Assembly: GCA_016929205.1 (NCBI GenBank)
Contig: JAFGJF010000517.1
Location: 1 to 8,461 of the forward strand
Origin: Anaerolineae bacterium
Lineage (GTDB): Bacteria; Chloroflexota; Anaerolineae; JAFGEY01
Direction of reading: 5' to 3'
DNA: 8,461 bases
Each line of letters starts with the position of its first letter. Position 1 is the first letter of the stretch. Shown piece by piece: positions 1 through 6,175 of this stretch. The position numbers and the translations under genes were made by a program. Below the pieces are notes generated by a model. The model made no database searches and was not told the DNA's origin. It saw nothing but the letters and a program-made list of their open reading frames with translations.

Positions 1-450
1 CTGCAGATCGCAGAGGTGTGCGAGCAGGTGCGCTATATCAAGGTCGAAAGCGGTCCTGCTCCATACAAGGTCGCCCAAGCCGTGGAGCAGGCAGGGGAGC
101 GGCTCGCGGTTTTTGGCGGTATGGGCGGCAACTATTTCATCGAAGAGATGCGGCGCGGCTCGGTGGGGACGATGCCCGGCTGCTGCCAGCCGGAAGCGTT
201 TGTCGCCGTGTGGGATGCGTTTCAGAATGGCGACGAACCGGCCGCGCGAGAGGCGTTCTATCGCTGGATTTTGCCGATCAACCGTTTGATGGGGCAGGCA
301 CCGGGGGCATTTTATGGGGTCAGCAAAACTGTGCTGCAGCGGCGAGGCATTATTTGCACGACCAAGATACGCGGTCCGATGACGCCATTGGACGAGATGA
401 CGCAGCGCGAGCTACAGGCAGTGGTGGACGAGCTATATGGAGGTGGATAA
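1..450 (+). CDS. Dihydrodipicolinate synthase/N-acetylneuraminate lyase family aldolase or dehydratase, C-terminal half (5' truncated by window)
   Basis: The frame is open from base 1 and gives 149 residues up to the TAA at 448-450. The first ATG (about base 118) and GTG codons inside it are not needed as starts, because family members are about 290-310 residues and this is their second half. The segment RYIKVES near the start carries the lysine (codon at 40-42) expected to form the Schiff base with the keto-acid substrate in this class I aldolase family. Downstream, the glycine-rich FGGMGGNYF and the GSVGTMPGCCQPEAF stretch match the late strands of the TIM barrel, followed by the helical C-terminal region. 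The catalytic tyrosine lies upstream, outside the window. The gene directly abuts a mandelate racemase-family gene, which suggests a role in 2-keto-3-deoxy sugar-acid cleavage or dehydration rather than lysine synthesis. That role is inference. The family call is firm; the substrate is unknown. Confidence 0.88.
   Translation: MQIAEVCEQVRYIKVESGPAPYKVAQAVEQAGERLAVFGGMGGNYFIEEMRRGSVGTMPGCCQPEAFVAVWDAFQNGDEPAAREAFYRWILPINRLMGQAPGAFYGVSKTVLQRRGIICTTKIRGPMTPLDEMTQRELQAVVDELYGGG
439..444 (+). promoter_or_regulatory. Ribosome binding site GGAGGT deciding a GTG start
   Basis: GGAGGT lies inside the last codons of the aldolase gene, 6 bases before GTG at 451 and 12 bases before the in-frame ATG at 457. 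The spacing favours GTG 451. The start directly abuts the upstream TAA, so the two genes are probably translated from one message. Confidence 0.7.
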
Positions 451-1614
451 GTGAAAATGAAAATTGTCGATCTGGAGGTGATCCCATTCCAGGTTCAGAG
501 AAAGCCGTTTTCGAACGGCAGGGTGTTGCCCGAGACGAACGTCATCCAGACGCTGACCAAGATCGTTACCGACGAAGGGATTGAGGGATATTACCTGGGC
601 GGGCACGGTCACGGAGACCAGGATGGCTTGCGCCCGGACGAACGGGCCGAGCTAATGGGCAGGCTCAGGTCGCTGCTCGTGGGCCAGGATCCGTTCGATC
701 GCGAAAAGTTTTGGCACTGGATGTGGGTGGCCAACATGTCCGAGAATCTGATCAGCGTGATCGATATGGCTTTGTGGGATCTGCAGGGGCGGGCGTTTGG
801 CGTGCCGGTGCACAAGCTGCTTGGCGGGTGCCGGAGCAGGGTCAAGGCCTATGCCAGCACCTTTCCCAACATGGGCACGCCCGAGGTGTATGCACAGCAC
901 GCCCTGGTATGCAAGGAAAGGGGCTACGGACACTATAAAATCCATCCCTATTACTTTTGGGATCCGGTGACGCAGCAGCGTGATCCGGGCCGTCCATCGC
1001 ACATCGAGCAGGACATCGAACTGTGCCGCGCGGTGCGGGCGGCGGTGGGCGACGAGATGGTGCTGTCTTTTGATCCCTGGGGCACCTATCGAACCTACGA
1101 AGAGGCGCTGCGCGTGGGACGCAAGCTGGAAAAGCTCGGTTTTTATTGGTACGAGCATCCGATGCTTGAATACCGGGTCGCGGCTTACGAAAAGCTGTGC
1201 TGCGAGCTGGACATCCCGATCCTGTCGCCCGAGATCGCCGCCGGCAGCGTATACACCCGTGCCGATTGGATCCGGCGCGGGGCTTCGGATATGAGTCGCA
1301 TTGACGTGCTGAGAGGCGGGATCACCGGTGTAAAAAAGATGGCTGCGGTGTGTGAGGCATATGGGGTCAAGTGTGAAATCCACATGAGCGGGTTTGCTAA
1401 CCTGCAGATTCTGGCGGCAACCAGCGAGGACACGTGCGAGTATTACGAGCGCGGCCTGGTGGCTCCCGGCGTGGATTATGATGCGGTGCCGCCGTACCTG
1501 GAAACGATCTGTGATCCGCTTGATGATGAGGGGTACGTGAGCGTGCCGCAGGCCCCAGGGATGGGATATCAGATCAGGTGGGATTATATTGAGGAAAACC
1601 GGATCGGCGAGTAG
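451..1614 (+). CDS. Mandelate racemase/muconate lactonizing enzyme family protein (enolase superfamily), probable sugar-acid dehydratase
   Basis: The product has 387 residues, the usual length for the family. An N-terminal capping domain spans about residues 1-130, followed by a TIM-barrel domain. Three acidic metal ligands fall at the expected spacing: D208 (SFDPWG), E235 (YWYEHP) and E261 (LSPEIA). D285 (RIDVLRGG) and H311 (CEIHMSGF) form the expected Asp-His general acid/base pair, and E330 is at the position of the glutamate after it. The second-strand motif, KxK in mandelate racemase itself, reads K163-I-H165 here, so the second basic residue is histidine. Enzymes of this group abstract the alpha proton of a carboxylate with Mg2+ help, giving racemisation, cycloisomerisation or dehydration. 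With a DHDPS-family gene immediately upstream, dehydration of a sugar acid followed by aldolase cleavage is the likeliest pathway. The GTG start is chosen on the ribosome binding site at 439-444. The last 31 bp overlap the convergent acetyltransferase gene. Exact substrate unknown. Confidence 0.93.
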   Translation: MKMKIVDLEVIPFQVQRKPFSNGRVLPETNVIQTLTKIVTDEGIEGYYLGGHGHGDQDGLRPDERAELMGRLRSLLVGQDPFDREKFWHWMWVANMSENLISVIDMALWDLQGRAFGVPVHKLLGGCRSRVKAYASTFPNMGTPEVYAQHALVCKERGYGHYKIHPYYFWDPVTQQRDPGRPSHIEQDIELCRAVRAAVGDEMVLSFDPWGTYRTYEEALRVGRKLEKLGFYWYEHPMLEYRVAAYEKLCCELDIPILSPEIAAGSVYTRADWIRRGASDMSRIDVLRGGITGVKKMAAVCEAYGVKCEIHMSGFANLQILAATSEDTCEYYERGLVAPGVDYDAVPPYLETICDPLDDEGYVSVPQAPGMGYQIRWDYIEENRIGE

Positions 1615-2195
1615 TGCTGCGAATTATTGGCAGTCATTTCTTGCCATTTCGTCCAGGTTATCGCCAGGTCATACACGTATTCGGCCTTGCTCCCAGGCAG
1701 CTCTTTTATTTTGTCAACGATCTCGAATCCCACCTTTTGAAACGCCTTCAGGCTGCGAGGGTTGTAATCGGCGACGCCACAGGCAAAAATCATGCTCGTC
1801 TTTTGCTCAAAGCCAAAGTGGGTCAGCATGCGGATCACGGTAGTGCCAATGCCCTGTCCCCAGAACTGTTTTTCGCCGATCATCAGATCGATGCGCCGGC
1901 AAACCTTGCCAGGATGCCGGTTTAGGATCCGGTCCATGTTCATGTCTTGCAGCCAGCCTTCGCCGATCGGATCGCCGCTCAATTCGATGATGAAACAAAA
2001 GGCGTCTTGTGAGACGCCACGATAGATGCCCTGGATTTCGTCCAGGCTGTACGATGTGACGTCGTCCCCTTCGGAAAAATAGAGTACCTCGGGATCGCTG
2101 TTCCACCTGAGCAGGATGTCCCAATCGTTCTCGGTCATTGGGCGCAGGGTGATGTCGTTGTTTTGAAGGATGAAGGAATGTGTGTTGAGGTTCAC
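1584..2195 (-). CDS. GNAT family N-acetyltransferase (AAC(6')/RimJ-like)
   Basis: This 203-residue protein has a GNAT fold. The N-terminal ITLRPMTENDWDILLRW opening (about residues 15-31) is followed by a central beta sheet, and RIDLMIGEKQFWGQGIGT (about 101-118) contains the acetyl-CoA pyrophosphate-binding loop Q/R-x-x-G-x-G. Then comes YNPRSLKAFQKVGF (about 144-157), the typical Asn plus 'aFxkxGF' segment. The layout resembles aminoglycoside 6'-N-acetyltransferase-like and RimJ/RimL-type members, which acetylate small amines or protein N-termini; no resistance function can be claimed. The start is GTG at 2195-2193, overlapping the TGA of the upstream GNAT gene (GTGA), so translational coupling is likely. 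AAAGGA on the minus strand (2213-2208) sits 12 bases before it, rather far. The final 10 or so codons overlap the 3' end of the convergent enolase-superfamily gene. Confidence 0.88.
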   Translation of the reverse strand: MNLNTHSFILQNNDITLRPMTENDWDILLRWNSDPEVLYFSEGDDVTSYSLDEIQGIYRGVSQDAFCFIIELSGDPIGEGWLQDMNMDRILNRHPGKVCRRIDLMIGEKQFWGQGIGTTVIRMLTHFGFEQKTSMIFACGVADYNPRSLKAFQKVGFEIVDKIKELPGSKAEYVYDLAITWTKWQEMTANNSQHYSPIRFSSI

Positions 2196-2719
2196 TCGCT
2201 TATTTGTTCCTTTCGCTCGGCATTCTCGAACAAGTCCAGTTTCATAAAAACCAGGCGTTCGGATCGTGTGAATCCCAGCTTATTATAGAATCGATCAGCA
2301 GGCGTGCCTCTGGCCGTGAGTAACGTCACCCGGCCGATGCCTGCAGCATGCAGTTCTTGCCTGGCATACTCGACGATTTGCCGGCCGATGCCTCGGCGCT
2401 GCACTCGCGGGGCGACGAACAGCTCTTCGATGTGATATTCGTCTCCTTGCCACCAGCGTTTTCTGTGTCCCAGACAAACGCCCATTAATTTGCCATCGTT
2501 GTAGCCCACGACGCCGAAGAACCCAGGAGTATCAACGATATCATCCAGGTAGTCTCCGGCGCTTTCGAGTGACCACTGGTCGTTCCAGGGTGGGAGACAG
2601 AAAACCTGGATAAAGAGCTCGATACAAGCGAGTCTATCTTGCTGTCTGAACGCTCTGATCTCTAGCATAGAACTGGCCATCTTTACCGTTGCGAAGCGCG
2701 ATAGTCTTTTGCCAACCAT
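2192..2719 (-). CDS. GNAT family N-acetyltransferase
   Basis: The 175-residue frame encodes a single compact GNAT domain. It has MLEIRAFRQQD at the start of the fold (residues 18-28) and EYHIEELFVAP on strand 4 (about 94-104). The acetyl-CoA loop is QRRGIGR (107-113). ADRFYNKLGF (141-150) contains the tyrosine that often acts as general acid. The acceptor substrate is unknown. The start is uncertain: ATG 2719 has no clear Shine-Dalgarno, ATG 2680 has only a weak upstream AAAG, and ATG 2668 coincides best with the usual beginning of the fold. The first 13-17 residues may therefore not be translated. The stop overlaps the GTG of the next gene by 4 bases, so the two acetyltransferases form an operon. 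They are divergent from the membrane-protein genes starting at 2994. Confidence 0.87.
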   Translation of the reverse strand: MVGKRLSRFATVKMASSMLEIRAFRQQDRLACIELFIQVFCLPPWNDQWSLESAGDYLDDIVDTPGFFGVVGYNDGKLMGVCLGHRKRWWQGDEYHIEELFVAPRVQRRGIGRQIVEYARQELHAAGIGRVTLLTARGTPADRFYNKLGFTRSERLVFMKLDLFENAERKEQISE

Positions 2720-2993
2720 GTATATGTGGCGATGTCAATAAAGACGTCTTGTTCGCGTGTGTATTCTCGAAGGATTCCTTCCTTATATAGATTTTACTCC
2801 AATCGATTCTGCTACACAAGTTACGATGCGATCAAGGTTGGGATCTATGCCGGTGGCTGGAAGGTCTCCCGTATCTTGTGCTGGCCGTCGCTGTTTTCAT
2901 GAATGTAAAGCCCGAGATGCTGACCCACCGGCAGAGCGGACAGCGGCGCAGAAACAGGAACGATTGATCTCTATTGAAAGGAGAACGGGAAAA
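2720..2993. other. Divergent intergenic region between the GNAT operon and the membrane-protein genes
   Basis: About 270 bp without a convincing gene. It should contain the promoters of both flanking transcription units, but I could not pick good -35/-10 pairs. TTGACA is present on the minus strand (2738-2733) without a matching -10 at normal distance. TATATAG occurs on the plus strand near 2784-2790 without a good -35. A short palindrome, GAAGGA-T-TCCTTC, lies at 2769-2781 and could be an operator half-site pair or chance. The reading frame of the membrane protein at 2994 stays open backwards through this region, but that stretch lacks family-like character and a ribosome binding site. Confidence 0.5.
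2977..2983 (+). promoter_or_regulatory. Ribosome binding site AAAGGAG for the repeat-tailed membrane protein
   Basis: AAAGGAG ends 10 bases before ATG 2994. This strong site, plus the hydrophobic segment that begins right after the ATG, fixes the start at 2994 rather than at the upstream in-frame ATG at 2757. Confidence 0.65.
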
Positions 2994-3764
2994 ATGAACT
3001 CGCAATCGAAAAAGCAAGGACTGATTTGGGGAGGGCTGTTGATCTTGTTCGGCGCGTTGATGTTGATCGAGACCATGACCAACCTCAGTGCCTTTGCCTG
3101 GGTCGGCATACTGGCCGCCGCCGGGCTGGGCGCTTTTGCCATCTATCTCACCGATCGCTCTGATTGGGGGCTGCTCATTCCGGCCTACGTGCTGTGGTCG
3201 ATCGCGGCGCTGGTCGCATTGGTCACGCTGGATATTTTACACGACGAATTGATCGCCACGTTTGTGCTGGCGGTCATTGCGCTGCCCTTCCTGGTGGGCT
3301 TTTTGCGCGATCGCAGCCGGTGGGGGCTGCTTATTCCCGCCTACATCCTGCTCGCGGTTGGCATTATGGTGGCGCTGATCGGATTGAGCATCCTCGACGA
3401 TCTCTTGATCCCTGCCTACGTCTTGTTGTCTGTTTCGGTCCCGTTCTTTGTGGTTTATGTGCGCAACCGGAAACAATGGTGGCCGCTTATTCCGGGTGGG
3501 ATTACGGCGATCATCGGACTGTCTTTCCTCATCGCCGAGAACATCGCCCAGTATGTGGGCGCAATCGCGCTGGTCGTCGTGGGCAGCTGGATCCTGGTGC
3601 GGCAGTTTACGCGGCAAGAACCTGCCGGGCAAGAACCTGCCGGGCAAGAACCTGCCGGGCAAGAACCTGCCGGGCCGAAGTCTGCTGATCAAGAGCCTCA
3701 AGATCATGAACATGCCGGTCAAGAACCGACTGGGGCTGAAAGCGATGGCCCGCCGGCAATGTAA
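2994..3764 (+). CDS. Multi-pass membrane protein with internal ~52-residue repeats and a QEPAG-repeat C-terminal tail
   Basis: The 256-residue product is unrecognised by name. After a short basic N-terminus there are about eight hydrophobic segments (roughly residues 9-25, 34-52, 58-79, 85-104, 110-133, 136-156, 162-182 and 185-203). The motif W-G-L-L-I-P-A-Y-(V/I)-L begins at W58 and again at W110. LLIPAYVLLS recurs near 137, and a decayed W-P-L-I-P-G-G occurs at about 163. The core thus arose by duplication of a unit of about 52 residues. D/R-rich short loops (DRSDW, RDRSRW, RNRKQW) precede each Trp. The tail (about 205-256) is hydrophilic and acidic, with four exact QEPAG units followed by degenerate copies. 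The gene lies 50 bp upstream of another small membrane protein with a similar first segment (GGxxxLxxGxLxL), so the two probably form one unit. Its function is unknown; the sequence shows no catalytic motif. Confidence 0.85.
   Translation: MNSQSKKQGLIWGGLLILFGALMLIETMTNLSAFAWVGILAAAGLGAFAIYLTDRSDWGLLIPAYVLWSIAALVALVTLDILHDELIATFVLAVIALPFLVGFLRDRSRWGLLIPAYILLAVGIMVALIGLSILDDLLIPAYVLLSVSVPFFVVYVRNRKQWWPLIPGGITAIIGLSFLIAENIAQYVGAIALVVVGSWILVRQFTRQEPAGQEPAGQEPAGQEPAGPKSADQEPQDHEHAGQEPTGAESDGPPAM
3613..3732 (+). repeat. 15-bp in-frame tandem repeat (QEPAG units)
   Basis: The unit GGCAAGAACCTGCCG occurs four times without a mismatch at 3613-3627, 3628-3642, 3643-3657 and 3658-3672. Four decayed 15-bp units in the same register follow up to about 3732 (3673, 3688, 3703 and 3718). 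In the reading frame of the membrane protein each exact unit adds QEPAG. Because 15 is a multiple of 3, gain or loss of units changes tail length without a frameshift. Confidence 0.95.
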
Positions 3765-3814
3765 GATCCGGTTATACAAATAGGACAGGGTAAGGCAAAT
3801 AAGGGAGTCTTGAT

Positions 3815-4123
3815 ATGGACAAGCACCGTACAGCATCCAGCATCTCGGGCGGCATTTTTCTGATCTGCCTGGGGATCTTGATCATCACCGGCTGGTGGTG
3901 GCCGGGGATCATGTTTGCCATCGGCCTCGCCAGCGGCGCGGAACTGGTCTTTCGTGGCAAGATCTGGAGGGGGATCGGCACGCTACTTTTTTTCTGCGCT
4001 ATTCCCATCGTCGTCTGGATCATCCAGGCGGTTCGCATCCCGTGGGGTATCGTTGGGCCGATGATCCTGATCGGGATTGGCGTCATCACCGTGGTCAAAG
4101 CCTTTTACTTGCGCGAGGAATGA
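3815..4123 (+). CDS. Small four-helix membrane protein (LiaF/DUF5668-like transmembrane module)
   Basis: This 102-residue protein consists almost entirely of four hydrophobic segments at about residues 9-25, 28-46, 52-70 and 77-97, separated by short basic turns (FRGKIWRG, QAVRIPWG). The first segment, GGIFLICLGILIITGWWWPG, resembles the small membrane modules annotated as DUF5668 or the N-terminal part of LiaF-type proteins. I recall this family only loosely, so the name is tentative. AAGGGAG at 3801-3807 stands 7 bases before the ATG, which fixes the start. It follows the repeat-tailed membrane protein by 50 bp with no terminator visible between, so co-transcription is likely. No function can be read from the sequence. 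Confidence 0.82.
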   Translation: MDKHRTASSISGGIFLICLGILIITGWWWPGIMFAIGLASGAELVFRGKIWRGIGTLLFFCAIPIVVWIIQAVRIPWGIVGPMILIGIGVITVVKAFYLREE

Positions 4124-4482
4124 TAGGAGAGCAAAGTGGACCGCGGTTTGCCAGACTGACAGCAAGGTGATTCGACCCACTTTCGGCCCCCACCAGGTCC
4201 CTCGCGTCCCGGCACAGGGCAAGGCTCTCTCGTGCCAAGTGTCCTGTCTCATCGGGTTGTCCGTCCCCGTTGGCAACGCGAGCCAGCGTACACAGCCTGA
4301 CGTTGCTTCTTTACCTGCACCAAATCAGCGCAAGCAGTAGTTTGCTCGCATACTTATCAAGACACTATTTTGTGTCACTATCCTCATCTACGAATTCAGA
4401 GTCGGGCAGACCACAGTCGTTCATACCGCCGTCTTTCTTGCCGACATGTCTATTCTGCATCCTTTCCCGCAGAATTCGCCGT

Positions 4483-4522
4483 TCTTGACAACGCTATAGG
4501 ATTATAGTACAACTCGTCAAGA
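4483..4522 (+). promoter_or_regulatory. 7-bp inverted repeat TCTTGAC/GTCAAGA flanking the predicted promoter (possible operator)
   Basis: TCTTGAC at 4483-4489 and its exact reverse complement GTCAAGA at 4516-4522 are separated by 26 bases. The left arm covers most of the -35 hexamer and the right arm covers the predicted transcription start. This arrangement would suit a repressor binding both half-sites. Seven-base arms can arise by chance, so the regulatory reading is inference. Confidence 0.35.
4485..4513 (+). promoter_or_regulatory. Candidate sigma-70-type promoter for the transporter gene
   Basis: TTGACA at 4485-4490 matches the -35 consensus exactly. After a 17-base spacer, TACAAC at 4508-4513 matches the -10 at four of six positions. 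Transcription would start near 4520 and leave a leader of about 120 bases before ATG 4641. Confidence 0.45.
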
Positions 4523-4627
4523 CAACAGACGGCGTTCCATCAAGTAGGATCATTCCTCTTTTTATGCTAGAGATTGTCCCTTGCCAGATCTGGAAAATCG
4601 GATACACTTGGGTTTTGGCAAAATCGC

Positions 4628-4634
4628 AGAGGAG
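4628..4634 (+). promoter_or_regulatory. Ribosome binding site AGAGGAG deciding the transporter start
   Basis: AGAGGAG lies 6 bases before ATG 4641. The frame can be extended to a TTG at 4581, but that codon lacks a comparable site and would place hydrophilic residues atypical of the family before the first membrane helix. Confidence 0.7.
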
Positions 4635-4640
4635 ATGGTT

Positions 4641-6059
4641 ATGGATCAGAAATCAGGCGCACAGATTGGACGTAAGGCGTTTATCCAATCGTCGATCATT
4701 TTAGCGGTGTTGATGTTCACTGCCGGAGTGCTGACTTTGATCATTCCGGCGGGACAGTATGCCCGTATTGAGCAGGGTGGGCGTAAAATCGTCGATCCTG
4801 AATCGTTTGTTTACGCGGATCTGCCCCATTATCCGATCTGGCGTTGGATCACTGCGCCGATCGAAGTGTTGTGGGGCAGCGATGGTCCGGTGATCGCAAT
4901 CATTATTGTCTTTTTGCTGATGGTCGGCGCAGCAGTGGCGGTGCTCGATCAAAGCGGGATTCTTTACGCTGTGGTTGGATGGGTGGTAAAGCGGTTTGGC
5001 CAGCGCAAATACGCGCTGCTGCTGATCATTTCGTTTCTGTTCATGTGTGTCGGTGCGTTTCTGGGCATTTTTGAGGAGGTTGTTCCACTCGTCCCGTTGA
5101 TGGTCGCCCTGGCGCACTTGATGGGTTGGGATGTGCTGGTTGGGGTAGGGATGAGTGTGCTGGCGGCGAATATGGGCTTTTCGGCAGCGGTGCTAAATCC
5201 GTTCAGCATCGGCGTGGCACAAAAGATCGCCGGGCTGCCGCTCTTTTCTGGTGCGTGGTTGCGGATTTTGTTTTTTGTCCTCGTGTACGGTGTGTTTGCC
5301 CTTTTTATGACGCGGTATGCGAAAAGCATCGAGCAGGATCGCGTGCCTTTACCCGGTTCTGGTGTCAATGTTGATGCGCTGACCGAGGAACGCCCCTTGC
5401 CTAGGCGCGCCGTGATCTGGTTTGGTATATTTATGGGTTTGATCGTGCTGGTTTTGGTCAGCGGCCCGGCCTTGCCGGCGCTTTCGGATTTTGCGCTGCC
5501 GTTGGTGGGGCTGCTCTTTTTGATTGGTGGCGTTGGCGCGGGGATGCTCGCTGGCATGCGTGGTCGGGCGCTGTGGTCAGCTCTCGGGCAGGGTGCAAGC
5601 GGCATCGCGCCGGGCATCCCCTTGATTCTGATGGCGGCCAGCGTCAAGCACATCGTTGCCAGTGGTGGAATTATGGATACACTGCTCCACGCCGCGTCGA
5701 CGGCGTTTGCCGGAGCCAGCCCGCTTGTCGCTGCGTTATTTGTCTACGTGTTGGCGCTGGCGATCGAGTTTTTCGTTGGATCGGCTTCGGCCAAGGCATT
5801 CTTGATTATGCCCATCCTGCTCCCGCTGGCCGACCTGGTTGGTGTGACCCGGCAGGTGACGGTAACGGCGTACTGCTTTGGAGATGGATTTTCCAATCTC
5901 GCTTATCCAACCAACCCGGTTCTGCTGATCGTGCTTGGGTTGACGGGGATCAGCTACGGGCGGTGGTTCAAGTGGACGTGGAAGTTGTGGGCGGCGGTGG
6001 TCGTGCTGTCGGTCGCTTTTCTGTGGCTCGCTTCGGCGATCAATTATGGCCCATTTTAA
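4641..6059 (+). CDS. YfcC-family (DcuC/C4-dicarboxylate anaerobic carrier superfamily) membrane transporter
   Basis: The 472-residue integral membrane protein has about 11-12 hydrophobic helices, a normal length for YfcC-type carriers. Hallmarks are the first helix ending in LIIPAGQY (33-40) and GIFEEVVPLVPL (142-153). NMGFSAAVLNPFSIGVAQ (177-194) comes next, then the second-half counterpart SASAKAFLIMPILLPLADL (381-399). The last is GDGFSNLAYPTNPVLL (414-429). The two Asn-Pro/Pro-Thr-Asn loops are the paired re-entrant substrate regions of ion-transporter-superfamily folds. Family members are annotated variously as C4-dicarboxylate carriers or basic amino-acid antiporters, so the substrate cannot be fixed from sequence. 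A cytoplasmic loop at about 225-256 (RYAKSIEQDR, EERPLPRR) separates the two halves. The start is set by the site at 4628-4634, and a promoter candidate lies 130 bp upstream. The gene has a long free-standing upstream region and probably its own transcript. Confidence 0.9.
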   Translation: MDQKSGAQIGRKAFIQSSIILAVLMFTAGVLTLIIPAGQYARIEQGGRKIVDPESFVYADLPHYPIWRWITAPIEVLWGSDGPVIAIIIVFLLMVGAAVAVLDQSGILYAVVGWVVKRFGQRKYALLLIISFLFMCVGAFLGIFEEVVPLVPLMVALAHLMGWDVLVGVGMSVLAANMGFSAAVLNPFSIGVAQKIAGLPLFSGAWLRILFFVLVYGVFALFMTRYAKSIEQDRVPLPGSGVNVDALTEERPLPRRAVIWFGIFMGLIVLVLVSGPALPALSDFALPLVGLLFLIGGVGAGMLAGMRGRALWSALGQGASGIAPGIPLILMAASVKHIVASGGIMDTLLHAASTAFAGASPLVAALFVYVLALAIEFFVGSASAKAFLIMPILLPLADLVGVTRQVTVTAYCFGDGFSNLAYPTNPVLLIVLGLTGISYGRWFKWTWKLWAAVVVLSVAFLWLASAINYGPF

Positions 6060-6175
6060 GAATCGTTGTCACGGATGCCTGTAAGGAGGACGTTGCCAGA
6101 CCTGCTGAGAAATGGTCCTGGTGTCTGAACATAACGAGGAACGATATGCACACAGATCGGTCAGGGAGGAAGAAT

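Larger units (their letters stand above)
4124..4640. other. 517-bp intergenic region without a convincing gene
   Basis: Short open frames here on both strands lack ribosome binding sites, family character and the codon bias of the neighbours. The stretch is noticeably less GC-rich after about 4340. Visible elements are a GACAC-tatttt-GTGTC hairpin at 4361-4376, and overlapping alternative pairings GGCAC/GTGCC (4211-4215 with 4232-4236) and ACAGG/CCTGT (4214-4218 with 4243-4247). A promoter with a flanking inverted repeat lies at 4483-4522. It probably holds the control region and 5' leader of the transporter gene. I saw no intrinsic terminator with a U-tract for the preceding genes. Confidence 0.6.

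Noticed and set aside
652..1383. 243-residue open frame on the minus strand
   Set aside because: It lies wholly inside the well-supported enolase-superfamily gene, shows no family features, and is explained by codon bias of the plus-strand gene.
2757..2993. 79-residue N-terminal extension of the repeat-tailed membrane protein from an ATG at 2757
   Set aside because: There is no ribosome binding site at 2757, while AAAGGAG stands 10 bases before ATG 2994. The extension looks like random translation and would consume the divergent promoter region.
3237..3836. 199-residue minus-strand frame with RFLPG repeats
   Set aside because: The repeats are the complementary reading of the 15-bp array, which stays open in every frame because 15 is divisible by 3. 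The rest is a shadow of the plus-strand gene.
4270..4488. 72-residue plus-strand frame and similar short frames in the 4124-4640 gap
   Set aside because: They lack ribosome binding sites, have Ser/Leu-rich random composition, and differ in codon use from the neighbouring genes.
4964..5653. 229-residue minus-strand frame inside the transporter gene
   Set aside because: It is antisense to a clear membrane carrier and shows low-complexity Pro/Thr/Ser content typical of shadows.
5573..6175. Long frame continuous with the lipoprotein, beginning inside the transporter gene
   Set aside because: The first part overlaps conserved transporter helices in another frame. The signal peptide and strong ribosome binding sites place the true start at 6176 or 6146.
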